Part shown: one piece after another, positions 22,416 through 33,044 of the stretch
Position numbering within the stretch: the first letter of the stretch is position 1
How the letters are laid out: each line of letters begins with the position of its first letter
Assembly (NCBI GenBank): GCA_964017045.1
Contig: OZ024807.1
Location: 4,898,481 to 4,962,480, forward strand
From: Omphiscola glabra
Taxonomy: Eukaryota > Mollusca > Gastropoda > Lymnaeidae
DNA length: 64,000 bases
Reading direction: 5' to 3'
The notes under the pieces: model-generated
What the model was told of the DNA's origin: nothing
Seen by the model: the letters and a program-made list of their open reading frames with translations, nothing else
Database searches by the model: none
Position numbers and translations under genes: made by a program

Positions 22416-22987
22416 GTGCAAAAGACACATGTGCCTACTGTAAAAAAGAAGGACATACGAGGGATGAGTGTTGGAAACTCAAGAAGAAAACTGAGAAGAC
22501 CACACATCCTAGTACACAACACAAAGTCTCCGCTTATACGTCTCGTCATACATCTGGAAACACGTTTTCAAAAGTCAAAAGTTTTGGCTCTCCAGATGTC
22601 CATACAAACTTCAAAGAGGTTTGTCACGACTCATCAAAGAGTTTCAATATGAACAATCAGGCTAGTTTTACTGAGTCCAGCCAAGTTCCTGCCTCGACTG
22701 CGAGTTTTATGAGCTTGTCGCCAAGATCCTTTTGCTCCAAGAAGAGGTCTACCTCCAGAGGGCGTCTTACCGAGGACTTGAGTGCAAGTTTTGACGACTC
22801 TACACAGAGTTTTACTTCCTCTACCCTAGCCGAATGTTCTCAAGACTCCAACAAGAGTTTGCCTACCAAGGTCCACAATTCTACATCAGAAAATACTGAT
22901 GTCATACAAGACTTCATACCTTTCATATCGGAAGAATTTGTATCACTACCAGGTGATTTTTTAAGTCTACGACCAATCAAATCCTAA
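22412..22987 (+). CDS. Zinc-knuckle segment of gag-pol, -1 frame
   Basis: Opens in the -1 frame at ATGA and encodes CAYCKKEGHTRDEC, a CX2CX4HX4C nucleocapsid knuckle, followed by a serine/threonine-rich linker. The knuckle is normally part of Gag, so the frame change may be either a -1 programmed shift or a one-base indel. Ends out of frame with the protease segment. Confidence 0.7.
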   Translation: MSAKDTCAYCKKEGHTRDECWKLKKKTEKTTHPSTQHKVSAYTSRHTSGNTFSKVKSFGSPDVHTNFKEVCHDSSKSFNMNNQASFTESSQVPASTASFMSLSPRSFCSKKRSTSRGRLTEDLSASFDDSTQSFTSSTLAECSQDSNKSLPTKVHNSTSENTDVIQDFIPFISEEFVSLPGDFLSLRPIKS

Positions 22988-25900
22988 GGGATACACGTGC
23001 TTCACAGTCTCTATTATTAGAGGGTATACTTCCCTTATCTGCATCTACTGCTACTGGAAGCAACATACTGTTGAGAGGCGTAGAACTAGGATGTATTGAT
23101 GTACCTCTACATCTCATCCAACTCAAATCAGACCTAGTTTCCGGACCTGTGGTTGTAGGTGTCCGACCAACATTACCATTGGACGGCATCTTGTTGTTGC
23201 TAGTCAACGACTTAGCTGGTGGGAAGGTGATAGCCGAACCCATCGTAACTCAAGAACCCTGTCTCATTCAATCTCCAGAAGAAGATCCAGAAATATATAC
23301 AGCATGTGCTGTTACCAGGGCAATGAGTCTGAAGATCTCCGAAAAAGAGAGTTCATTAAAAAGTAATAAAATCCAATCTGAAATTGATCTGGGAACGACC
23401 TTTTTTGCCCAACTTAATGAAGAATCAAAGGATCACAAAACACCAACTCGAACACAGCTCATTGAAGAGCATAGGAATGATCCAGAAATCGTTAAACTTC
23501 GACAGAACGCTATGACCAAAGAAGAATCTGAGCAATTCCCTGTTTCTTACTTTTTACAAGATGACATACTTATGAGGAAATGGCGACCTCCAGATGCCAA
23601 GGCTGATGAAGAATGGAGGATTGTTCACCAGATTGTAGTTCCTGCACTTTACAGGAACGAAGTCCTCAACTTAGCCCATGATTCACCAGTTTCAGGCCAT
23701 TCGGGAGTGAACAAGACATATGAAAATTACGTCACACTTCTTTTGGCCCAAAATCAAGAAAGATGTGGTGGACTACTGCAGATCATGTCATACTTGTCAA
23801 GTGGTAGGGAAATCAAATCAGAAGATACCAGCAGCTCCTCTTCAACCCATTCCAGCGTTTGAAGAACCTTTCAGTCGCGTCATAATAGACTGCGTTGGGC
23901 CTCTGCCAAAGACAAATCCAGGTCACCAATATTTGCTGACAATCATGTGTGCGTCAACAAGGTTCCCAGAAGCTATTCCTCTTTGCAATATCAAGACTCC
24001 GAACATCGTCAAAGCACTGACGAAGTTTTTTACATTGTTTGGTCTTCCGAAGTCTGTACAGTCTGACCAAGGAACCAACTTCAAGGCTGGACTATTCAAA
24101 CAAGTGATGAACCAATTGGGTATAGAACACCGCTTGTCGAGTGCGTATCATCCTGAGTCGCAGGGAGCACTTGAGCGATTCCATCAGGCATTAAAGAACA
24201 TGATGAGAACTTACTGCTTAGAACAAGAGAAAGACTGGGATGAAGGGATCAACATGCTACTGTTCGCCGCAAGAGAAGCAGTTCAAGAATCACTTGGATT
24301 CAGCCCCTTCGAACTGGTATTTGGCCATACAGTTCGCGGCCCCCTTAAACTTTTAAAAGACACGTGGATGTCATCGACACCCACTGAAGGACTTTTGGAC
24401 TATGTCCTAAAGTTTAAAATTAAACTTTTTAATGCCGTTAATTTTGCTATATCACATTTAAAGGATTCTCAATCCAAAATGAAAGTTTGGTATGACAAAA
24501 AGTCAAAATTCAGACAGTTTGCTTCAGGGGACAAAGTGCTTGTACTTTTGCCAATACCAGGACAGGCACTACAAGCTAGATATTTTGGTCCTTATGTAGT
24601 TGAGTCCAAACTTAATGATTTAAATTACATTATGTTAACACCAGATTGTAAAAGAAAGAAACAGTTATGTCACATTAACATGTTAAAAGAATATGTAGAA
24701 AGAAAATGTGATGATAATTGTCCATCCTCAGACATTAATATTAACACAATCTCAACTGTAACTTCAGTACCTAAAGAAAATGTTACTGAAATATTTGACA
24801 GTGTCCCAGAAAAAGTTGGTCATTACAAACTTAAAAATTCAGAAATTCTGGCCAATATAGATCAGAAACTTGGACATTTGTCATTGTCGGAAAAAGATGT
24901 TGTTAAGTCTGTTATTGCAGATTTTGTTTCACTTTTTCCTGATGTCCCTAATAAAACCAACATTGCTGTGCATGATGTTGACATTGGCAATGCAGTTCCG
25001 GTCAAGCAAAACCCCTATAGGGTCAATCCGGAAAAACTTGAAGTAATCCGGTCTGAAATAAAATACATGCTTGAAAATGATATAATTGAACAAAACTCTA
25101 GTAACTGGAGTTCTCCATGTATTTTAGTCCAAAATCCTGAAAAAAGTTACAGGTTTTGCACTGATTTCAGGAACGTGAATTCAGTTACAAAGTATGATTC
25201 CTTTCCGATTCCAAGAATAGACGATCTTATAGATCGAATAGGCGATGCCAAATATGTAACCAAGATAGACCTATTATCAGGTTATTGGCAGGTTCCTCTA
25301 TCTGACAGAGCAAAAGAAGTCTCTGCTTTTTGTACTCCAGATGGTTTATACCAATATAAAGTAATGCCGTTTGGAATGAAAAAATGCCCCAGCTACATTC
25401 CAACGTCTAGTTAACAACATTATTGCTGACCAGGAAAATTGCAGCGCCTATATTGATGATGTAATTATTTACAGTCAAGATTTTTCCAAACATGTAAATC
25501 AATTAAGATCTCTGTTTACAAAATTCTTGCAGGCAAATGTAACTGTAAATTTAAATAAGTGGGAATTTTGTCATGCAACTGTGGAATATTTAGGTCACAT
25601 AGTGGGTCAAGGTCATGTAAAGCCTGTTCAAGCTAAGATAAATGCTATTATGTCACTTCCACCACCCACTACTAGAAAACAGTTAATGAGATTTTTGGGA
25701 ATGGCAGGTTACTATAGAAAATTTTGCAAACATTTCTCAGTTATTGCTTCTCCCCTAAGTAATATGTTAAAGAAAATGCAAAATTTCATTGGTCAGATGT
25801 TTGTCAGGAAGCATTCGAAAATATTAAAAATATATTAGCTAATGCTCCTGTTCTCATTGCACCAGACTTTAACAAACAGTTTAAATTAGCTGTAGATGCC

Positions 25901-26250
25901 AGTGATGTTGGCATTGGTGCAGTTCTTTTTCAAGAAGATGACCACAGGGTAGATCATCCTGTTTGTTATTTCTCAAAGAAATTTAACGCCCATCAGAAAA
26001 ATTATTCCACTGTAGAAAAAGAATGTTTAGGATTAATTCTTGCTCTACAACAATTTGATTTTTATGTCAGTTGTTCCTTACATTCAGTACTTGTTTTTAC
26101 TGATCACAATCCTTTTACATTTTGAATAAGATGGTCTCCAAAAATTAAAGATTGTTAAGATGGAGTCTATTCTTACAAGAATATAATTTGGACATAAAAC
26201 ATATCAAAGGCAAAGATAATGTGATTGCTGATACTTTGTCCAGAAATTAA
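22975..26250 (+). pseudogene. pol of the LTR element (protease, integrase, RT, RNase H; broken)
   Basis: Read across several frames. Protease about 22980-23270: the catalytic motif reads D-T-R-A at 22990-23001 where D-T-G-A is expected, while the flap region and LVNDLAGGKV remain. Integrase about 23440-24700: HDSPVSGHSG and CRSCHTC zinc-binding residues, D (DCVGPLP), D (SDQGTNF), E (QGALERF), and a GPY/F-type end (YFGPYVV). Reverse transcriptase about 24830-25800 with FCTDFRNVN, MPFGM and YIDDV. RNase H about 25860-26250 with VDASD, EKEC and TDHNPF. Breaks: frame changes near 22975, 23725, 25380 (a run of six A), 25790 and 26120, and an in-frame TAA near 26150. Not functional. Confidence 0.88.
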
Positions 26251-26394
26251 TTTTTCACTAACAATAAATTATGTAGTTGTTTATAAGCTGTTAGGAAGCT
26301 TTTTGTTTAATATTTTGAAAGGAAGAAATGTATTTTCTTGTACTTGTTTAATGGAAAAGAATTCCATTTTTTTGAAAAATGAAATTTTTTCTTT

Positions 26395-26406
26395 AAAGAG
26401 GGGAGG
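26395..26406 (+). other. Polypurine tract
   Basis: AAAGAGGGGAGG directly abuts the 3' LTR, the expected site for plus-strand DNA priming. Confidence 0.8.
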
Positions 26407-26641
26407 TGTTATGAGGGATGACGTATTTTGAAAACACGCTTTGCCCGCCTTCCACGTGCATGACCTCTTTCAAGTTCACAAATTAAAAAGTTATTAATTG
26501 CAATTAGCTCTGGCCTTAATTGTCGTTTTATTTGTTATTATTTTTAACATTTGGTATCGTCCTTTATTATGGACTGTTTTTAGAACGAGCCCTAGACAAA
26601 ACAACAGAGATTAAATTCTCCATCTATAACGGTCCGTAATA
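26407..26641 (+). repeat. 3' LTR (235 bp, internally shorter)
   Basis: Same ends as the 5' LTR with five substitutions, but lacks the 369-bp block that holds the TATA box. It follows directly on the polypurine tract and is followed by the CTGAC target duplication. Confidence 0.9.
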
Positions 26642-26849
26642 CTGACAATCTGCTCTGTACGACGATAGGTTTAACTAGATAATTCATTGTAATATTTCCA
26701 AGGTCAGTTTACAATGCAATACGATTGAAAGGCTCAGTTATTATATACAATTTGAAAAAATACTTTAAGCATGACAATTTTGCTTAACTTCCAATTTAAA
26801 ATCGTTTTTCCAAACAAATGAAAAAATTAATTTTCAATTTAATATCCTT

Positions 26850-27239
26850 ATGGACTACGATGAGTCACTTCCTTGTTTTGTCACGTGATACGTACCAGCC
26901 ATTGGTAGGCTTTCTGCTGCACATAACAACACATAACAACAGATAACAGCTGATCAGCCATTGCCATTATCATTAATTCTAAAGCAAAATGTTTGTCTCC
27001 ATCAGCGCTTCCCCAGTGTTAATTAAAAATTTTACCTTTCAAAATATTCTTGGGTACACGCGTTTCTTTAAATGACATTCATTAAATGTGACAATAATTA
27101 TAATTCAGTTATGATTAAAGGAAGAAAGTTGTTTGAAGAAAAATTTGTGAGCGACTAGTGTGTTGCAGACAGCCTCCCGGAAGTATTACTTGTTTTTACA
27201 CGTATCACGTGACAAAACAATCAATAAATCGTAGTCCAT
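26850..27239. mobile_element. MITE with CACGTG-containing inverted ends
   Basis: 390 bp with arms of about 40 bp beginning ATGGACTACGAT and sharing TTGTTTTGTCACGTGATACG. No clear target duplication. Lies about 200 bp beyond the LTR element. Confidence 0.7.
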
Positions 27240-28624
27240 TGCAGCATTTGGAAGATGTGTGTCCTAAGTGGTGAGATGTCGGTAATGATAAAGCATGCTT
27301 GAAATGTTTTACAATTGAAGGTTCTTGAGATTGTGTAGTGTGGAAGAAATACATTTATGGCCATGGGAAATGGCCGGATCCGAAGATACGCGTTCGTGTT
27401 TTTACTTAAATGAGCTCAACAACTAAGACAAATCATGTTTTAGCGCTGCTGCTAGGTCGTTCATGAACATTAAATGTAAGTTGTTTTTTTTCCACAGGCG
27501 CACCAAATGAACGTCTTTCCTGTGCACGGTGCGTAAGATAACTTTGCTTATTACATGATAACATTATTTTGCTGTATGATAGTGTATATACGCTATAAAA
27601 AATATCATTTTTGAAAAATCATTCCTAGATGAGGCGGGGCCTTACTTTCTCCAAAATGGCCACAGCTGTGGGGGAAATGAAAAATGAATTCATTACTCCG
27701 AAAATAACAAAAACTGTTATTAAATAAAATTCAATGAATAAATAAGCTGGTTAAATTTATTTTAACAACCGATGTTGACGCCTCTGCTAGTCATTAAATA
27801 AAAACGAATGATTGCTTAATAATGCAGCGTTATATCTCAGATATAATCTGAAATACTGTAAATACTTCAAACTTTTTCACTATAACTCGTAGCTAACCAT
27901 TTTTATTAACTCCACTTACATATGATTGTTGACGTCAATCTTAATATTATTTCCTCTTATTTAAACTATTTGTCTTACATGCTGCAGCCTACAAGGGGAA
28001 CAATTGTCAAAAATATCATTGATAACTAAATAACGACAAGGTGCCTAGAGAAGCGATGGCTCTAAAAAAATGTCCATGGGCTCCAACATAGAGGCTAAAT
28101 AATAATGAAAAATGAAGTGAATTAATTTGGCACTCGTATTCAATGGGACACAGACGCAATGCTCATAGTCACATCAGACGTGCCGAGATAATTGACCCCG
28201 ACCCTGGTCCTTACCCTGGCACTAGCCCTAGCCCTGGCCCTGACACCGACACATTGCTCTTGATTCTATCGTATGTGCAGAACTGCCCGACCCAGTGACC
28301 AAACGTGCTCTTTCAAATGCTCAAAGCAAATAAGACTCAGTGACAACATGCGATTTACACTAGATTTACACGAGAGACAGGCATAATAGAGAGAAATATC
28401 TTCATCCCGTTTGGAAAGGCACGCAATCAAGCAGTGACCGACACACTACCTATAGAGGCAGAAAACCACGCATATATATGTTAACTTTCTCACGATTATC
28501 AGTAAACAACAGACACCAATGTTAACAGTTGCAGTGTTGCACTTTAGTCGTGACTGCTCTGTCCAACATCCATTGCCAACATCAGTGTTGAATGTTCTTA
28601 TTTAGTTTAGTCAATCGAATACAA
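27240..28624. other. No gene recognised
   Basis: Mixed composition. A small CCCTGG/CCCTAG-type repeat lies at about 28193-28245. No exon with splice support seen. Confidence 0.4.
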
Positions 28625-29015
28625 TTATAGGTATGCAAGTAATGGATCAGACCAAAAAAAAGTAGGAAATAAATGATGAGACCTAAAAGGTATGTAAATA
28701 AAGGATCAGACCAAAAAAAGTATGTAAATAAAGGATCGACCAAAAAAGTATGTAAATAAAGGATCGACCAAAAGGATGAAAATAAAGGATCAGACCTAAA
28801 AAGTATGTAAATGAAGGATTAGACCTAAAAGTATGTAAATCAAGGATCAGACCTAAAAAGTATGTAAATGAATGATCAGATCTAAAAGGTATGTAAATCA
28901 GGGATCAGACCACAAAAGAATGTAAATCTAGGATCAGACCAAAAAAGTATGTAAATCAAGGATAAGACTAAAAAAGTATGTAAATCTTGCATCAGACCTA
29001 AAAACTATGTTAAAA
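28625..29015. repeat. About 30-bp tandem repeat
   Basis: Some 13 imperfect units containing AAGGATCAGACC and AAAAAGTATGTAAAT. Intergenic between the LTR element and gene B. Confidence 0.9.
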
Positions 29016-29254
29016 AAGAAACGGTGTCAGGCCACGCCACATTCACTTTTACAAATAAGAAGGATGAGATTTTACAATACAAACCTGGAAGATACATTAG
29101 CACACCTGCAGCTGTGAGAAGAATTGCTTTCCAGTTCAATGAAAGAGACCCCACTGTGGTTCATCTACCAACGACATCAGACGTGTGACCCTCCTGCTAG
29201 CACACTAACTGCCTTCTTCGGTCTCTTTAAATTTTACTTCCATAAGATCTTTAT

Positions 29255-29450
29255 TTGAACAAGGGAGGGGATGGAAGCCGTGGGGTGTGGGCTGGGGGAG
29301 GGGAGGAAGCCGTGGGGTGTGGGCTGGGGGAGGGGAGAGGAGGAAGCCGTGGGGTGTGGGCTGGGAGAGGGGGAGGTGAGGAAGCCGTGGGGTGGGGGAG
29401 GCGGAGGGGAGGAAGCCGTGGGGTGTGGGCTGGGGGAGGGGGAATACTAG
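29255..29450. repeat. G-rich tandem repeat with quadruplex potential
   Basis: Five imperfect units of 32-40 bp containing GGAAGCCGTGGGGTG and GGGCTGGGGGAGGGG. Almost all C-poor on the plus strand. Confidence 0.9.
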
Positions 29451-29499
29451 CGAGGCTGGTGTAATAGCTTAAAATCTAATGTACTAGCGTTTATGTAAA

Positions 29500-29999
29500 T
29501 GTATGAGATATAAGACTAGTAAAACGCTCTAAAACTACTGTACCCGGTTGTCAGACTAGAGTAAACGCTATGATGCTAGAGTAAACGCTTGGAAGCTAGA
29601 GTAAACGCTAGAAGGTCAGTTAAACGCTAGAAGGCTAGTGTAAACGCTAGAAGGCCAGTTAAACGCTATCAGGCTAGTGTAATCGCTAGAAGGCCAGTTA
29701 AACGCTATCAGGCCTAGTGTAATCGCTAGAAGGCCAGTTAAACGCTATCAGGCTAGTGTAAACGCTAGAAGGCCAGTTAAACGCTATCAGGCCTAGTGTA
29801 ATCGCTAGAAGGCCAGTTAAACGCTGGAAAGCCAGTTAAACGCTATCAGGCTAGTGTAAACGCTAGAAGGCCAGTTAAACGCTATCAGGCCTAGTGTAAT
29901 CGCTAGAAGGCCAGTTAAACGCTGGAAAGCCAGTTAAACGCTATCAGGCTAGTATAATCGCTAGAAGGTCAGTTAAACGCTAGAAGGCTGGTGTAAACG
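29500..29999. repeat. About 19-38-bp tandem repeat (AACGCTA family)
   Basis: More than 20 sub-units of AAACGCTAGAAGGCCAGTT and AACGCTATCAGGCTAGTGT, arranged in higher-order pairs and triplets. Confidence 0.92.
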
Positions 30000-32571
30000 A
30001 TGAAAAATTTTTAGTTTTAACCATAGAACATTAGTGTAATAAATATAAGGTTACTTTGCGAATAATCAGACAGGTGTATATAATGAATAAGACAAAAATA
30101 CCACCCCCCCGGCCCCAACACCACCCCCCCCCCCGGCCCCAACCAACCATCCGGACACCACTAATCAATTTAATGGAATTCATAAGTTACCTGTTATGAA
30201 GATAATTTTAGAAATCCGAATGTCCATATGAATTCAACTTTTTACATTTAACACAGCACAGACATAAGTTAACAACTGTGCTCGACGAAAAATAAAAACC
30301 AAAAAATATTATTTTTTTTTAAATTCCAATATTTTTCATAAGTTAATAAGGACAGGGTAAGGAAAAAAAACGCATATTTTTGCTCATTATTTTGTTTATT
30401 AGAACTAAAGTGTAGGCTGTAAAATAAATTTAATGTTATCAAGTGAAACATTAATATTGAAAGCATACAAATTTACGCAAACCTACGTGACGTCAGTGAC
30501 ACTGCTGTAAACAAAGCTAACATTTAAATTTTAATCTCAATCAAATAAGCAGTTATGATAATAATTATACAGTTAATACTTTTTTCTAGTTTCATTTTGT
30601 TTATAATCTCTGAAGGTGATGGAAAGATTTCGGCAACATTTAGAATCAAAGCTATGTGCATTTAGATGAACAATTCCAATTTATTCAGCACTTAAATATG
30701 TTGCTTGTATAACTAGAAGTAAAATTATTACACCCAGGACCGAAAATATCATCAATGTGATTAACTTCAACTCTCATGGCTATTGAAGATGTCTACAGGC
30801 AAAATTAAAATAGCATTAATTTATACATAAATATACAAGCAAAAAAGGACTTGAAGCTTGGAAGCGCAAACATTAATTTCTTCTTCACAAAATGAATTTT
30901 AAAAAATTTGATGTGTTGATTATTTTTAATCGAATTTTGCAATGAAATTACAATTGAAAATTCAATAAAGATCAATTCGTTTCTTTCTTTTTTTAAATGT
31001 ATAAAGCGATGTGGATCAAAATGCTTATTTTGATTTTAGCATTAATTTAATACACTAACAGTTTCTTTTTTTTTATTACACCTCTAAAATTAAACAATCA
31101 TTTTATATTTTATTCGGAATAAAATAAAATGAAATTTAATATTTTGATTGAAAAGAAACATTCTTGAGAAACTCAAACTTATAGTTAACTGTTTGTTGAT
31201 ATCAGAAATGTTACAGTTTCCTTTAAAGACACCAACTGTGTTATTACATGTTACTCTCATTTAATGAAATGAACAATTAGGTTTACCAAATATTTATAGA
31301 TAAATAAAAAAATAGATGTCTATTTACAAAAACGTAGCCCCCCCCCCCCCCACCACTTTTTTAACTCCCGTATACAACTTAGTTTCCCCCCACCCCACAC
31401 AACTTCGAAAAAGAAAAACAAAGCAGAATAAAAAGTCATTCTACATTTTTCAAAATGTGCAAGAAAATTTATTAAAACCCTTCTGTATGATGTCATCTTT
31501 TTTAAATTAATTCACATTGCTTTTTTAAATTAGAATTCTGCCTATGTAAACCTGTAAGCCGTTAAGTTTTTGACAAGAACAGCTTATGTGAAGGGAAATT
31601 AATCGTATTATTAGTAGATATCGTATTGCGAAAAAATGAATATCTATGGAAAGCATCACAATAAATAGTTAATTTAACAAAAAAATATTTCGAATAATAA
31701 TGAAAATGTCAGTTTTTAACAAAATGTTATAAATTTATTAATTTACATAGTTAAGTTTATGACTACATTAAAAAATTTGAATGATTTTTTAACATACTTT
31801 TAAATAATGGAAATTATTATATTTTACAAAAGCATTATAGGACTAATCCATAAATCTTGATTAGCACTGAACTGGGACTAGGTGAAGACGTTGTATGAAA
31901 AGCGGGGGAAAAAATCTACAATGCAGATGAGATCTGTTTGAAAATGTGTAACAAGGGAATTCAGTATCGGCATGTCACCAGAGAGGTTAGAATTGCATGA
32001 ATCTTTACTGAGCAATGCTCTTGAAAGGCGACTCACGAAGAATCGCGTCCCAGACCGGACCCCAACTGCATAAACCGTTAGTAATGAGAGACCGCGTGGA
32101 GCGATAGCCTAGCTCACAGCACCCCCCGCAACGTTGTTGAGTAATGAAACACTAGGCAAAGCAGGCAGAACTAGAGGAAATTTTTTGTGGAGGTCAAGAG
32201 GAGGGTGACAACGTCATTTCTACGCAATTTTGTGACATCAATCTTCATGTTGCCACTGCTGAGGATTTATTCGATGGCCATTACGTCATAGAACAAACTG
32301 GTTGGCGAAATATTGTATCTTTTAGATCTGAAGACAAAAATATCGGCGTACTTTGAGGTAGGCAGTAAATGTTTGAATTTGGTTTCATTAGAAGTAGAAT
32401 TGTTGTTATTATGCTACAACCACGTTGGGAGTCATGAAAACATATTCGATTTAAAAAAAAAACGTTTGCGGTGGTTAAAACGTACACGTTGACGTGGAAC
32501 AGAGTCCCAGATAGGAATCAAAGTAGTATGTACCAAAGTAGAATAGTAGAAGCCGAGTAAGAGTCCTAACA
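30000..32571. other. No gene recognised
   Basis: Intergenic sequence downstream of gene B with C-runs at about 30103-30137 and 31338-31390. No domain or splice-supported ORF. Confidence 0.45.
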
Positions 32572-32721
32572 CAGCGGTCGCCTAAGACCATGGGAAAACA
32601 CAAATACTCTACAGTTATGAAGTATCAACGAAAATAATTTTTGTGTTTGGGGGGGGGGTGTCGCCACACGAGGAGGAACTGTATTAAAGGGTCGCGGCAT
32701 TTGGAAGGTTGAGCACCATTG
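32572..32721. mobile_element. SPIN-like hAT MITE, copy 3 (internally deleted)
   Basis: Same core as copy 1 (CGCCTAAGACCATGGGAAAA, then the GTCGC and GGTTGAG parts), but the segment just after the first end is deleted. No clear target duplication. Lies just downstream of the gene B stop. Confidence 0.75.
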
Positions 32722-32786
32722 CTCTATTGTTCTAAGAACAAAACATAAACCCGTTAGATTATCTCTCTCCGTGTCTTTGCTATTTC

Positions 32787-33044
32787 TTAGTGGTCGTTTC
32801 TTGATTTTGCCTCTGATGTTGCCGCAAGATCAATCGCCATGTAGTGGACAGGACCACGGACCGTGTCCTCTTTCCCTTCCCCGAACTGAACTTTCCTCAC
32901 CTTGGGATTGACCACTACGCTGACGTAGGTTAATCCATCTGGGTTGACTGTTCGACCACTTTGGTCGATGCCGTCTTGACCGCGACCATTGATTTGTTTC
33001 AAGGCCGCACTTATGTTAGATGCTTTCACATCATTTCTTGATAC
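32787..33044 (-). CDS. Gene B last exon: tail with two ITIM-like motifs
   Basis: 258 bp, phase 0, ending at TAA 32789-32787. Acceptor TTTCTATATCAACAG. The 85-residue segment contains LTYVSV (tyrosine codon 32927-32925) and VHYMAI (tyrosine codon 32843-32841), 28 residues apart. Both meet the six-position ITIM consensus; the spacing resembles that of paired ITIMs in known inhibitory receptors. Phosphorylation and SHP binding are inferred, not shown. Confidence 0.75.
   Translation of the reverse strand, partial: VSRNDVKASNISAALKQINGRGQDGIDQSGRTVNPDGLTYVSVVVNPKVRKVQFGEGKEDTVRGPVHYMAIDLAATSEAKSRNDH

Larger units (their letters stand above)
20365..26641 (+). mobile_element. LTR retrotransposon, Ty3/gypsy superfamily, Gmr1-like order (defective)
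   Basis: A complete insertion of 6277 bp flanked by the 5-bp target duplication CTGAC (20360-20364 and 26642-26646). It has two LTRs, a primer-binding-like site, gag, a pol region in the order protease, integrase, reverse transcriptase, RNase H, and a polypurine tract. Integrase ahead of reverse transcriptase is the copia-like order known in the Gmr1 group of gypsy elements. No env-like ORF: only about 156 bp separate the pol stop from the 3' LTR. The LTRs differ at 5 of 235 shared positions, about 2 percent, so the insertion is fairly recent. Several frameshifts, one stop and a changed protease motif make this copy inactive. Confidence 0.92.

Noticed and set aside
26251..26406. Envelope-type gene in the LTR element
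   Set aside because: Only about 156 bp lie between the pol stop and the 3' LTR, with no room for one.
29061..29200. Possible exon near 29.1 kb on either strand
   Set aside because: No frame with clear splice sites and no recognisable domain.
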